A stretch of DNA of 64,000 nucleotides from CAVPGP01 sp963704025 (GTDB taxonomy: Bacteria > Actinomycetota > Thermoleophilia > Gaiellales > Gaiellaceae), in the NCBI GenBank assembly GCA_963704025.1, contig CAVPGP010000001.1:1054001-1118000 (forward strand). Reading direction: 5' to 3'. The position numbers and the translations under genes were made by a program. Each line of letters begins with the position of its first letter. The first letter of the stretch is position 1. Under the pieces are notes generated by a model. The model made no database searches and was not told the DNA's origin. It worked only from the letters and a program-made list of their open reading frames with translations. Positions 47,092 through 56,381 of the stretch are shown piece by piece.

Positions 47092-47766
47092 ATGCGCGTC
47101 TTGATCGTCGAGGACGAGCTGAAGATGGCGAGCCTGATCCGGCGCGGCCTCCACGAGGAAGGGCATGCCGCCGACGTCGCCGCGACGGGGGAGGACGCAC
47201 TCTGGATGGCGGAGGCGCATCCGTACGACGCGATCGTGCTCGACGTGATGCTGCCGAAGCTCAGCGGCTTCGAGACCTGCCGGAGGCTGCGCAACCAGGG
47301 CGTCTGGGCGCCCGTCCTGATGGTGACCGCGCGGGACGCGGTGGACGACCGCGTGGCCGGCCTCGACGCCGGCGCCGACGACTACCTGACGAAGCCGTTC
47401 TCCTTCGCCGAGCTGCTGGCGCGCCTGCGCGCCCTCGTCCGCCGGGGCGCGTCCGAGCGGCCGACCACGGTCGAGGTCGGCGACCTGCGGCTCGATCCGG
47501 CGGCGCGACGCGTCTGGCACGGCGAGACCCAGATCGCGCTCTCGCCCAAGGAGTTCGCGCTGCTCGAGACGTTCATGCGCCGGCCCGGTCAGGTGCTCTC
47601 GCGGTTTCAGCTGCTCGAGCATGCGTGGGACTTCGCGTACGAGAACCGCTCGAATGTGGTCGACGTCTACGTGCGCTACCTGCGCGAGAAGATCGACCGG
47701 CCCTTCGGGCGCGAGCGGCTCGAGACGGTCCGCGGGGTCGGGTACCGGCTTCGTGAGGATGGATGA
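47092..47766 (+). CDS. OmpR/PhoB-family response regulator
   Basis: 224 residues from ATG 47092; GTG 47086 is also in frame. Receiver domain: ED near 8, phosphoacceptor D in AIVLDVMLPKLSG near 51, K in DYLTKPFSFAELLARL near 101. The OmpR winged helix is near 130-222 (LSPKEFALLETFMRRPGQVL; VDVYVRYLREKI; VRGVGYRL). The stop overlaps the kinase start (ATGA). Confidence 0.94.
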   Translation: MRVLIVEDELKMASLIRRGLHEEGHAADVAATGEDALWMAEAHPYDAIVLDVMLPKLSGFETCRRLRNQGVWAPVLMVTARDAVDDRVAGLDAGADDYLTKPFSFAELLARLRALVRRGASERPTTVEVGDLRLDPAARRVWHGETQIALSPKEFALLETFMRRPGQVLSRFQLLEHAWDFAYENRSNVVDVYVRYLREKIDRPFGRERLETVRGVGYRLREDG

Positions 47767-48971
47767 GCCGGCTCTCGGCCCGCTGGCGGTTGACGCTCGT
47801 CTTCGCGCTGGCCATGGCCGTCGTCCTTTTCGCGGCGGCGTGGCTCGTCTACTTCCGCGTCGCCGGCGATCTTTCGAGGTCGCTCGACCAGGAGCTGCGC
47901 TCGCGGGCACAGGACCTGGCGGCGCTCGTTCGGCACGACGGCTCGTTGCGCGCGACGCAGGGGACGCTCGTCGAGCACGGGGAGTCGTTCGCAGAGCTGC
48001 TCGGGTCGTCCGGTCGAGTCGTCGACTCGACACCGCCGATCGAGGCGTCTTTGCTCCGTCGGTCGGAGCTAGCTCGTGCGAGAAGCGCTCCGCTCTTTGC
48101 GAACAGGTCGTCGGTTCCCGGTCTGGATGAGCCGGCGCGTCTGCTCGCCGTCCCGGTCGGGCGGCGGGTCCTCGTGGTCGGCGCCACTCGTGAGAATCGA
48201 GCCGAGACGCTCCGCAGCCTGCGGGCCGGGTTTCTGATCGGCGGGCCGTTGGCGCTCATCCTCGCCTCGTTGGGGGGCTACCTGCTGGCGGGCGCGGCGC
48301 TGCGGCCGATCGAGGAAGGGCTCGCGCGCGAGCGGCGGCTCGTGGCGGACGCGAGCCACGAGCTGCGGACGCCGCTCTCGACGCTGAAGACCGAGCTCGA
48401 GCTGGCTCTCCGACAGCAGCGGACGCCGGCGGAGCTCGAGGCGGCGTTGCGCTCGGCGGCGGTCGAGGCCGACCGGCTCGGCCGCATCGCCGACGACCTG
48501 CTCTTGCTCGCGCGGTCGGAGCAGGGCCCGCTGCCGCTTCGGCTCGAGCCCGTCGACGTCGGCGACCTGCTCGACGTCGTCACCGGGCGCTTCGCGCCGA
48601 CAGGACGTCCGATCGAGGTCGACGTGGACGGCGCGGGTGTCGTCGTCGCCGATCGGCTGCGCCTCGAGCAGGCGCTCGGGAACATGATCGACAACGCGGT
48701 GCGCCACGGCGACGGCGCTGTCAGCGTGACCGCTGCGGCGAACGACACCTTCGAGCTGCACGTGCTCGACGAAGGGCCGGGCTTCGCGCCGGCGTTCCTG
48801 GGCCGTGCCTTCGAGCGGTTCAGCCGCGCCGACGAGGCGCGTGCCGGTGTGGGAACCGGACTCGGCCTCGCGATCGTCCGGACGATCGCGAAGCTGCACG
48901 GCGGCGAGGCAGGCGCGGGCAACCGGCCGAACGGCGGCGCAGACGTGTGGATCTCGCTGCCGCTCAGCTGA
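47763..48971 (+). CDS. Membrane sensor histidine kinase
   Basis: 402 residues. Two membrane helices (about 10-32 and 155-178) flank an extracytoplasmic domain of about 120 residues with no recognised fold. The dimerisation/phosphoacceptor helix is VADASHELRTPLSTLKTELE near 200. The ATPase has NMIDNAVRHGDG near 308, DEGPGFAP near 340 and GTGLGLAIVRTI near 365. A short HAMP-like link (LRPIEEGLARERR) follows the second helix. It pairs with the regulator just upstream. Confidence 0.93.
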   Translation: MSRLSARWRLTLVFALAMAVVLFAAAWLVYFRVAGDLSRSLDQELRSRAQDLAALVRHDGSLRATQGTLVEHGESFAELLGSSGRVVDSTPPIEASLLRRSELARARSAPLFANRSSVPGLDEPARLLAVPVGRRVLVVGATRENRAETLRSLRAGFLIGGPLALILASLGGYLLAGAALRPIEEGLARERRLVADASHELRTPLSTLKTELELALRQQRTPAELEAALRSAAVEADRLGRIADDLLLLARSEQGPLPLRLEPVDVGDLLDVVTGRFAPTGRPIEVDVDGAGVVVADRLRLEQALGNMIDNAVRHGDGAVSVTAAANDTFELHVLDEGPGFAPAFLGRAFERFSRADEARAGVGTGLGLAIVRTIAKLHGGEAGAGNRPNGGADVWISLPLS

Positions 48972-49305
48972 GCTGCTCGCTCTTCGGCCTCGGGCGTCTC
49001 TATCGCCACCACGTCGAAGGGGGCTCCGGGACGAAGGCAGACGACGAGCGCCTGCTTGGGATGCCTGAGGTCGAGAATGTAGCGTTTGCCGTCCCGCCAG
49101 AAGCGGCCCCGGCGCGTGTTTCTGAATGGGCGGCCGTCCCGACGCGCTTCGCCGTCCACACGGACGGCGCATCCGGCAGGCCGATCTGGACCCACTCGAT
49201 CAGGTCCCGCGGGATCACAAGCTCGCCGACGAGCGTCGCCAGCCGCTCGATGCCGTCGTGGCGGACGACCAGGTTGCCGTCAGCGATTCCGATGCTCCGG
49301 CCCAT
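48972..49305 (-). pseudogene. Frameshifted PH-like domain protein
   Basis: From ATG 49305 the minus strand reads SIGIADGNLVVRHDGIERLA, then TLVGELVIPRDLIEWVQIGL, like the start of a small conserved actinobacterial family with a PH-like fold. The expected continuation lies in another frame (RGRFWRDGKRYILDLRHPKQ, then ALVVCLRPGAPFDVVAIETP), so a frameshift lies near 49120-49150. The second frame has no stop before it enters the kinase gene. Either a sequencing error or a decaying gene. Confidence 0.5.
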
Positions 49306-49357
49306 CGTCCAAACGTAGCCGTCGCTCGGTGGAGGAAACGCGCGATACGCTGCGGCG

Positions 49358-49963
49358 GTGCTCGACGACCGCGTCCGCGCCGTGCTCGACCGCCTCGAGG
49401 CGGAGGATCGCGCCGAGCGCGAGGCCGGAACGCCGCGTCAAGAGCGCTCGCGCGCAGTCGAGCCCACGACCGGCCGCTTTCTCTTCTCTCTCGTCGCGCC
49501 CCAGGCCGACTGCGAGGTGCTCGAGGTCGGCGGCTCGCGCGGCTACTCGACGATCTGGCTCGCGGCAGGCGTGCGCTACCTCGGCGGTCGCGTGCTCTCG
49601 CTGGAGAACGACCCGAGGAAGATCGGGGCCTGGCGACGGAACATCGCGGAGGCCGGCCTGGACGAGTACGCGGACCTCGTGGAAGGCGATGCGCTCCAGA
49701 CTCTGGCGGGGATCGGAGACGTCTTCGACGTGGTCTTCCTCGACGCGGAGAAGGAGCAGTACGAGCGCCTCTTCACGCTCGCGCGGCCGAAGCTCGAGCC
49801 TGGTGCGCTCGTCGTCGCCGACAACGTCCTCTCCCACGCCGAGACGCTGGGCGCGTATTCCGAGGCCCGCCAGGCCGATCCGACGCTCTCGAGCGTGACC
49901 GTGCCGCTCGATCGCGGCCTCGAGCTGACGACGATTCTCGGCGGAGACCCGCTGGCCGATTGA
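49358..49963 (+). CDS. O-methyltransferase-like SAM-dependent methyltransferase
   Basis: 201 residues of the class I fold used by catechol/caffeoyl-CoA O-methyltransferases (COMT-like). VEPTTGRFLFSLV near 35, EVLEVGGSRGYSTIWLA near 52, LENDPRKIGAWRRNI near 85, and FDVVFLDAEKEQYERLF near 122 with the metal-binding aspartate. Then VVADNVLSH near 153 and the family C-terminus DRGLELTTIL. Substrate unknown. It starts GTG 49358 and is followed by the structured RNA region. Confidence 0.88.
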   Translation: MLDDRVRAVLDRLEAEDRAEREAGTPRQERSRAVEPTTGRFLFSLVAPQADCEVLEVGGSRGYSTIWLAAGVRYLGGRVLSLENDPRKIGAWRRNIAEAGLDEYADLVEGDALQTLAGIGDVFDVVFLDAEKEQYERLFTLARPKLEPGALVVADNVLSHAETLGAYSEARQADPTLSSVTVPLDRGLELTTILGGDPLAD

Positions 49964-49974
49964 ACCGCTATATT

Positions 49975-50190
49975 TCGACTACCGCGGAAAGGAGGTGGTC
50001 CGGTAGTGGAGATTTCGAGTAGTACCGGCAGTGGAGGTACCAGCCGGTAAGGGCGTGTCCCCGGGACCACCGGGAATCGCCTAGCCAGCGTGGGGGACGG
50101 TCTCAGAGGAGGCCATACGTCCTTACCAATCCAAGGCTGGTGACCGTGGGATTCGAGGCCCGGCGCAAGCCGGGCCTCTCCCTTTCTCAG
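49975..50190 (+). ncRNA. Candidate structured RNA with an extended anti-16S sequence
   Basis: GGAAAGGAGGTGGTCC (49986-50001) matches the complement of a standard 16S rRNA 3' end over about 14 bases with one mismatch. GGTGGTCCGG (49994-50003) can pair with CCGGGACCACC (50061-50071), hiding that site. CCAGCC-GGTAAGG (50040-50052) pairs with CCTTACC (50121-50127) and GGCTGG (50135-50140) across a seven-base bulge. CCGGTAGTGGAG and CCGGCAGTGGAG repeat directly. It ends in a perfect terminator. A 14-codon ORF from GTG 50008 is possible (EISSSTGSGGTSR). I do not recognise the family. Confidence 0.55.
50155..50188 (+). terminator. Terminator of the candidate RNA
   Basis: Ten-base perfect stem GAGGCCCGGC / GCCGGGCCTC (50155-50178) closed by a GCAA tetraloop, followed by TCCCTTTCTC. 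It also lies downstream of the minus-strand epimerase gene, which ends at 50187. Confidence 0.85.
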
Positions 50191-51071
50191 GCGGCGCGCC
50201 GGAGCTGCTCGTCGAGCGGCACGAGCGGCAGCTCGAATGTCTGCAGTGCGTCGTCGTTCGAGACCACGTTGTCGGCTCCGGCCAGCATCGTGATCTGGTC
50301 GCGACTCACAGGCGCATAGGGGAGCCGCTCCGTTGCCGCTGCTCCGATCCGAGCGAGGCGGAACGGGATGTGGATGCGGGCACGGCGCTTGCCGAGCACC
50401 TTCGCGATCCGGGCGTAGAGCTCGTCCCACGTCACCGTGTCTGGGCCGCCGATCTCGAAGGTCCGGTTCGTCGCCGCGGCGAGGTCCACCGAGTGCGCGA
50501 GGTACGCGGCGACGTCGTCGACCCAGATCGGCTGCGAGCGCTGCAGCCCCGGGCCGAGCACGGGTGTCACCGGCGACCAGCGCACCTGCCGGATAAAGAG
50601 GGGCAGAGCGCCACCGTCGCGGCCGAACACGAAGCTCGGGCGGACGATCACGTGCTCGAGCCCGGAGTCCATCACCATCTGCTCGGCCGTCCACTTGGCG
50701 TGGTAGTACGGCACCGTGTCCTTCGACTCCTCGGACGTGCCGAGCGCCGACTGGTACACGAACCGCCTGACGCCAGCGTCGTGCGCGGCGGCGAGCAGAT
50801 CGCTTGTGCCCTGCACCATGACGCGGTCGAACTCCTCGGGCCGGCCCTGGATGATCGCCACGAGATGGACGATCTGCTCGACGCCGTCGACCGCCTGGCG
50901 GAGGCTCCTGGCGTCGGTCATGTCTCCTCGGACGACCTCGGCATCCCAGCCGGCGAGCTGCGACGCCTTGCCTGGGTCGCGGACGAGCGCACGCACCTGG
51001 AGGTCGCGCGCCCGCAGCGCGTGGACGACCTTGGGGCCGATGAACCCGTTTGCGCCGGTGACGAGGATCAT
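50187..51071 (-). CDS. NAD(P)-binding epimerase/NDUFA9-like protein
   Basis: 294 residues of atypical SDR type. It starts ILVTGANGFIGPKVVHALRA (GxxGxxG), with RGDMTDARSLRQAVDGVEQI near 50, VRRFVYQSALG near 103 and YHAKWTAEQMV near 125. There is no Y-x-x-x-K catalytic pair in the usual place; YHAKW supplies YxxKW. It resembles complex I accessory NDUFA9-like proteins and quinone- or sugar-modifying SDRs. It starts ATG 51071, overlapping dcd (ATGA). Confidence 0.85.
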   Translation of the reverse strand: MILVTGANGFIGPKVVHALRARDLQVRALVRDPGKASQLAGWDAEVVRGDMTDARSLRQAVDGVEQIVHLVAIIQGRPEEFDRVMVQGTSDLLAAAHDAGVRRFVYQSALGTSEESKDTVPYYHAKWTAEQMVMDSGLEHVIVRPSFVFGRDGGALPLFIRQVRWSPVTPVLGPGLQRSQPIWVDDVAAYLAHSVDLAAATNRTFEIGGPDTVTWDELYARIAKVLGKRRARIHIPFRLARIGAAATERLPYAPVSRDQITMLAGADNVVSNDDALQTFELPLVPLDEQLRRAA

Positions 51072-51637
51072 GGGCCCGTCTCGAAGTTCTTGTAGTAGCG
51101 GCTGGGCGTCGGCCCCTCCTGTCCCTGGTACTTCGAGCCGAGCTCGCCGCTTCCGTACGGGTGCTCCGCCGGCTCGCTGAGCTGGACGAACGACAGCTGG
51201 CCGATCTTCATCCGGTGGTAGATCGTGATCGGGAGGTTCGCGACGTTCGAGAGCTCGAGTGTCACGTGCCCGTCCCAGCCGGGGTCGATGAAGCCGGCGG
51301 TCGAATGGATGAGCAGACCGAGGCGGCCGAGAGAGCTCTTCCCCTCGAGCCGGGCGACGAGATCGTCCGGCAGCGTCACGCGCTCGAGCGTCGAGCCGAG
51401 GACGAACTCCCCAGGGTGGAGGATGAAGGGCTCGTCGCCGATCTCGACCAGCTCGGTCAGCTCCTCCTGCGCCTGCTTGACGTCGATGAACGGGTAGCGC
51501 GAATTGCGGAAGACGCGAAAGAAGCGGTCGACGCGAACGTCGACGCTCGACGGCTGCAGTAGCCCGGCGTCGTACGGCTCGATTCCGATGCGGCCCTCGT
51601 CGATGAGGCGGCTGATCGTCCTGTCGGAGAGAACCAC
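51068..51637 (-). CDS. dcd: dCTP deaminase
   Basis: 189 residues. It converts dCTP to dUTP (or, in bifunctional forms, to dUMP). Marks: VLSDRTISRLIDEGRIGIEP at the start, LLQPSSVDVRVDRFFRVF near 26, GKSSLGRLGLLIHSTAGFID near 98 with the catalytic glutamate in HVTLELSN near 127, and the C-terminal SKYQGQEGPTPSRYYKNF. GTG 51637 is the start. Upstream lie two tandem operator-like sites close to a TAGAAT -10 box (51644-51649). Confidence 0.93.
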   Translation of the reverse strand: MVLSDRTISRLIDEGRIGIEPYDAGLLQPSSVDVRVDRFFRVFRNSRYPFIDVKQAQEELTELVEIGDEPFILHPGEFVLGSTLERVTLPDDLVARLEGKSSLGRLGLLIHSTAGFIDPGWDGHVTLELSNVANLPITIYHRMKIGQLSFVQLSEPAEHPYGSGELGSKYQGQEGPTPSRYYKNFETGP

Positions 51638-51665
51638 GCAGCGATTCTACGAGGCGGCGGACGCC

Positions 51666-51712
51666 GGGTCGGCCCATGGGTACCTGTGGGCCGACCCATG
51701 GATACCTATGGG
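51666..51712. promoter_or_regulatory. Two tandem 18-bp palindromic sites upstream of dcd
   Basis: CCCATGGGTACCTGTGGG (51673-51690) and CCCATGGATACCTATGGG (51695-51712) match at 16 of 18 bases and are 22 bp apart, two helical turns. Each is near-palindromic. In addition GGGTCGGCCCA (51666-51676) and TGGGCCGACCC (51687-51697) form a perfect 11-base inverted repeat around the first site. They abut the -35 region of the dcd promoter, so a repressor binding here would control dcd. Confidence 0.7.
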
Positions 51713-51736
51713 TCACCCACCGCTTGGGCCACGAAT

Positions 51737-52715
51737 CTATGCCGCCGCGAAGGTCTGCTCGGCCGGAGCCGCGAGCGCCGCGAGCTCCGGCCGGGCCGCC
51801 AGCACGAGCATCGCGTGGCTCCAGCCGAGCGGAACGACCCAGGCCGGGCTGCCGTCTTCGGCGGGGCGGCGATCGAGGCTCCGCTCTGGCGGTCGCCGAG
51901 CAGATCCATCACGAGCAGCGAGCGGCAATACAGAGCGTGTGCCGCCTCCGCCGGGCGGGCGGCGGCCAGCCGGGCCGCGTCGTGCTGGATGCGTTCTGCC
52001 AGGGCCGCGTCGAATCCCGAGTCCAGAGCAGCCTGCATGCGCGACAGCGCCTCGCCGGGCGTAGTCCCGAACGCACACGCGAGCGTCACCTCTCCGTCAC
52101 CGCTCGCGGCGAGCGCGCCGGCGGTGCCGCGGTGCGCCACGGCGTGACCGACGAGGTCGCCGTCCTGGAGATCGTCCCAGGCCGAGTAGTCCTCGTCGCG
52201 ACGGGAGCGGCCGCATGTCGCCTGGCCCGCGGGGAGATGCCGAGTGCGAGCACGCGGTCTCGCCGGTAGAGCACGAGCGCGCCCGTGCCGGGGTCGACGT
52301 ACGCCGCGTGGCCGTGACGCGCCTCCTCGAAGTCGGGCCGGCAGTGGACGAGCAGCCTCAGCGCGCCGGCGCCGCGCACACGGCGCAGGAGGACGGGCGC
52401 GTCGGGGAGGACGAGGTCGTGCAACACGACCTCCACGCCCTGGCCGCGTACCGTCGTCTCGAGTACGCTTGCGCTCGGCAGGTACGACTGTCCGTGCTCG
52501 AGGGACGGGTCATCGAGCCAGACCGCCCGCCCCTGCGAGAAGACGCCGAGGCGGAGCTCGCCCAGATGCTGGCCGCGGTCCACGTGCGGCCAGAAGAGCC
52601 GCTCGACCTCCCCCCGGCCGGAGACCGTGGCGACGAGAGAGCCGTTGCCGAGGACGGCCGCAGGCAGACCACGGTCGGCGTTCGGGCCGCCGGGCCGCAG
52701 ATCCGGTTCGATCAA
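51737..52715 (-). pseudogene. Remnant of a GH15 glucoamylase-type gene with a large internal deletion
   Basis: The 5' part from TTG 52715 matches the N-terminal domain of GH15 enzymes (LPAAVLGNGSLVATVSGRGE, VERLFWPHVD, LPDAPVLLRRVRG). A frameshift near 52235 leads to AVAHRGTAGALAASGDGEVT and the start of the catalytic domain (AHALYCRSLLVMDLLGDRQS). The gene then jumps, near 51862, to a C-terminal piece (SPAWVVPLGWSHAMLVLAAR). The catalytic (alpha/alpha)6 barrel, about 350-400 residues, is gone. It is last in the maltodextrin operon and cannot be active. Confidence 0.75.
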
Positions 52716-52885
52716 GAGGTTCTCGGAGCTTCGCTAGGAGCTGGGGAGGTCGGTGGGAGGCTGCGCATCCAGACGGTTGGTAGGACGTCGAGCCGGGGTT
52801 TTGGTTGCCGCCGGGAGCGAGGGTACTTCGTCTCGGGAAGGCGTTGGTCCACGATCGGGTTCGCTCCTCCCTCCCTCCGTCCGGG

Positions 52886-55030
52886 TCAGCCGCGGCGGAC
52901 GACGAACGGGACGACCTTCGAGACCGAGTGAGAACCGCTGAGGCCCCGGGCCACGGCGACGGCGTACAGGCGCTCCCCGTTTCGGTACCGAGTCGGGTCG
53001 ACGAACGTCCGATACGGGGACGAGTCATCGACGGCAAGTCGTTGCCAGCCGCCCGTGGCGCGGCGCAACGCGAACCAGACCGTCGCCGGACCGCCCGGCA
53101 CGGCGGCGCTCAGGCGGTAGAGGTTCGTGATGTCATCCGGGGCCGCCTTCAGCACCGGCCTCCCTGGTGCCGCTGCCGGCAATTGCGCGTCGGCGCGGAG
53201 CAGAAGCGCCGAGATGGGAGGCAGTGTCAATCGGAGCTTCCCGTCGGCGCCGCTCGACACCGGTGGACCGCCGAGCAGCGGCGTCCAGCCCGACGACCTG
53301 GTCGAGGCCTGGACGGTGACCGTCCGCGTCGTAGTGCCGGTGTTGAAGGCGGCGATCTCCTCCCGCCGGCCGGCGAGGTCGATGCGGCTGACCACGAGCG
53401 CGTCGCCCTGCGCGAGGCGCACCACCGAGGCGCCGGTCGTCAGCGCGGGGTTCGTCTCGCGCAGTGCGCTCAGCGTCGTCAGCTCCGTCTGGATCGGCGT
53501 GTTGACGATGTCGAGCGAGGAGCCGTTGCCGATCGGGCCGTCGACGACCCGCTGCTCCGTCTTCCACTCGGGGACCTGGGTCGGGAACATGTCCTCGCGC
53601 GCAGCCTTGTCGCCGCCGCTGCCGATCATGCCGACCTCGTCGCCGTAGTAGACGACCGGCGCGCCGCGCAGCAGGTAGAGCAGGTCGTATCCGAGCAGGA
53701 CGCGCTTCTGGAGCTCGGCGGGACCCGGCTGCGAGCGGCTCCGGATCTGATACGCCGCGCGTCCCATGTCGTGGTTGCCGAGAAAGGTCGGTGGGATCGG
53801 CAGGACGCCGTCCGGGCGGCGGAAGTAGTCGTCCTCGTCGAGCCGCTGTCCGAGCGCGCGGGCGCTCGTGCTTCCGGCGGCGAAGCCGGCGGCGGCGTCC
53901 TGGAACGGAAAGTCGAGCACGTTGGGCAGGCCGCGGTTCCGCACGAAGTCCGAAAGATCGGGCGCGGAGTTGAGCGTCACCTCGCCGAAGAGCTGGAAGT
54001 CCGGGACGCCGGCGGCCTTCGCGGCGGCCAGGATCTTCGGCGCCCAGACGCGGAAGAACGCGCCGTTGACGTGCTTCGCGGTGTCGACGCGGAAGCCGTC
54101 GACCTTGTAGCGCGCGATCCAGTCGCCGTACACCTTGGCCAGCCCGTTCACGACGGCGGGCTGCTCCGTGAAGAGATCGTCGAGCCCGAAGAAGTCGCCC
54201 TGCTCGTAGCAGAGCTCGCTGCAGCCGGAGAAGTCGATGTCGCCGCGGTTGTGGTAGCGGAGCGGGTCGTTCAGCCAGGCCGGCTTCTTCGCGTTCCGGT
54301 CGGCTGCGAGGACGAACGGCGGGCGCGGCATGTTGGAGACCTTCAGGCACGGGAAGGTCTTGCCGGTCGCGTAGCGCGCCGGGTTGAACTTCCTTCCCCT
54401 GCAGTCGCGGTACGGGACGTCCGAGTACCCGGAGCCGGAAAGGAGGACAACGTCGGCCGTGTGGTTCACGACGACGTCGAGGTAGACCTTGATGCCGAGC
54501 CGGTGCGCGCAGCCGACGAACGCGGCGAAGTCGTCGTTCGTGCCGAGATGGGGGTCGACCGAGGTGAAGTTCGTGATCCAGTAGCCGTGGTAAGCGGCAC
54601 TGTCCCCCTGCACCGTCCTCTGGCCGAACGGGGGCGTCACCCAGACGGCGTTGAAGCCAAGGCCGCGGATGCGGGCGAGGCCGCTCCGCGTGTCGTCGCA
54701 CGAGCCGGTGAGCCCTTTGAAGTCACCGCCGTGGAACCAGCCGGTCGAGGTCGGGTCGAAGCCCGTCGTGGCGCGCCCGCCCGTGAGGCCGCCGCGGTCG
54801 TTCGCAGGATCGCCGTTCGCATAGCGGTCCGTCATCACGAAGTAGAACCGCTGGGAGGCGATCGGCGGCGCGACCGGTGGTTGCGTAAGCGCGGCGAGCT
54901 GTGCTCCGGTCGGCGCCCCGGGAGCGCCGGCGGTCGCGCCTTCGATTGCAAACGGGGCGGCGAGTGCCACCAGCGCGACGGCGATGCTCCTAAGAGGGCT
55001 TGGCGAAACAACCGCTGAGGCGCCGTGCAC
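52886..55030 (-). CDS. Secreted GH13 alpha-amylase
   Basis: 714 residues as read from GTG 55030, with a signal-like stretch (LRSIAVALVALAAPFAIEGA). The catalytic barrel has DVVVNHT near 155, the nucleophile D in GFRVDTAKHV near 310, the acid/base E in FQLFGEV near 335 and FLGNHDMGR near 405. About 540-714 are beta domains, the last carrying RPVLKAAPDDITNLYRLSAA. It cuts starch outside the cell for import by MalEFGK. No normal start is visible: the 5' end lies in a 168-bp palindrome, and GTG 55030 is a tentative choice. Confidence 0.85.
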   Translation of the reverse strand: MHGASAVVSPSPLRSIAVALVALAAPFAIEGATAGAPGAPTGAQLAALTQPPVAPPIASQRFYFVMTDRYANGDPANDRGGLTGGRATTGFDPTSTGWFHGGDFKGLTGSCDDTRSGLARIRGLGFNAVWVTPPFGQRTVQGDSAAYHGYWITNFTSVDPHLGTNDDFAAFVGCAHRLGIKVYLDVVVNHTADVVLLSGSGYSDVPYRDCRGRKFNPARYATGKTFPCLKVSNMPRPPFVLAADRNAKKPAWLNDPLRYHNRGDIDFSGCSELCYEQGDFFGLDDLFTEQPAVVNGLAKVYGDWIARYKVDGFRVDTAKHVNGAFFRVWAPKILAAAKAAGVPDFQLFGEVTLNSAPDLSDFVRNRGLPNVLDFPFQDAAAGFAAGSTSARALGQRLDEDDYFRRPDGVLPIPPTFLGNHDMGRAAYQIRSRSQPGPAELQKRVLLGYDLLYLLRGAPVVYYGDEVGMIGSGGDKAAREDMFPTQVPEWKTEQRVVDGPIGNGSSLDIVNTPIQTELTTLSALRETNPALTTGASVVRLAQGDALVVSRIDLAGRREEIAAFNTGTTTRTVTVQASTRSSGWTPLLGGPPVSSGADGKLRLTLPPISALLLRADAQLPAAAPGRPVLKAAPDDITNLYRLSAAVPGGPATVWFALRRATGGWQRLAVDDSSPYRTFVDPTRYRNGERLYAVAVARGLSGSHSVSKVVPFVVRRG

Positions 55031-55154
55031 GCGTCGGAGCGCCCGATGCAGCGTCCTCAGTCGCGGCGAGAGCTTTCCTGTCCCCGCTGCATGCGTCCTT
55101 GCCTCGACCACTCCGCTACGCACCCGGCGACGAGTGCTGTTCCGCCAAGCCCTC

Positions 55155-55157
<3 letters not shown>
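54990..55157. repeat. 168-bp imperfect palindromic element between malK and the amylase gene
   Basis: CTAAGAGGGCTTGGCGAAAC (54990-55009) and GTTCCGCCAAGCCCTCCTAA (55139-55158) are inverted copies with three mismatches. Weaker inverted similarity continues inward (GTGC, GCGGAG-like blocks), and CATGCAGC / GCTGCATG-type pairs lie near the middle. The right edge contains the malK stop (minus strand), as the sufU element contains the sufU stop, and its length is almost the same. It covers the probable 5' end of the amylase gene. Confidence 0.7.
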
Positions 55158-56330
<1,173 letters not shown>

Positions 56331-56381
56331 CGGATCTGCTCCTTCTGAGGTGGTCTTCGGCGCGAGGGTCGGTCCGGAGGC

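Noticed and set aside
50140..50162. T-arm-like GGGATTCGAGGCCC in the candidate RNA
   Set aside because: It has no cloverleaf context, and its last bases belong to the terminator stem.
52805..55018. Plus-strand 737-codon open frame antisense to the amylase gene
   Set aside because: Composition is typical of a reverse shadow of a high-GC gene and no domain is recognisable; the minus-strand frame has all GH13 motifs.
55060..55135. tRNA-like D-arm sequence (TAGCGGAGTGGTCGAGG, minus strand)
   Set aside because: No matching acceptor or T arm could be found around it; it is part of the palindromic element.
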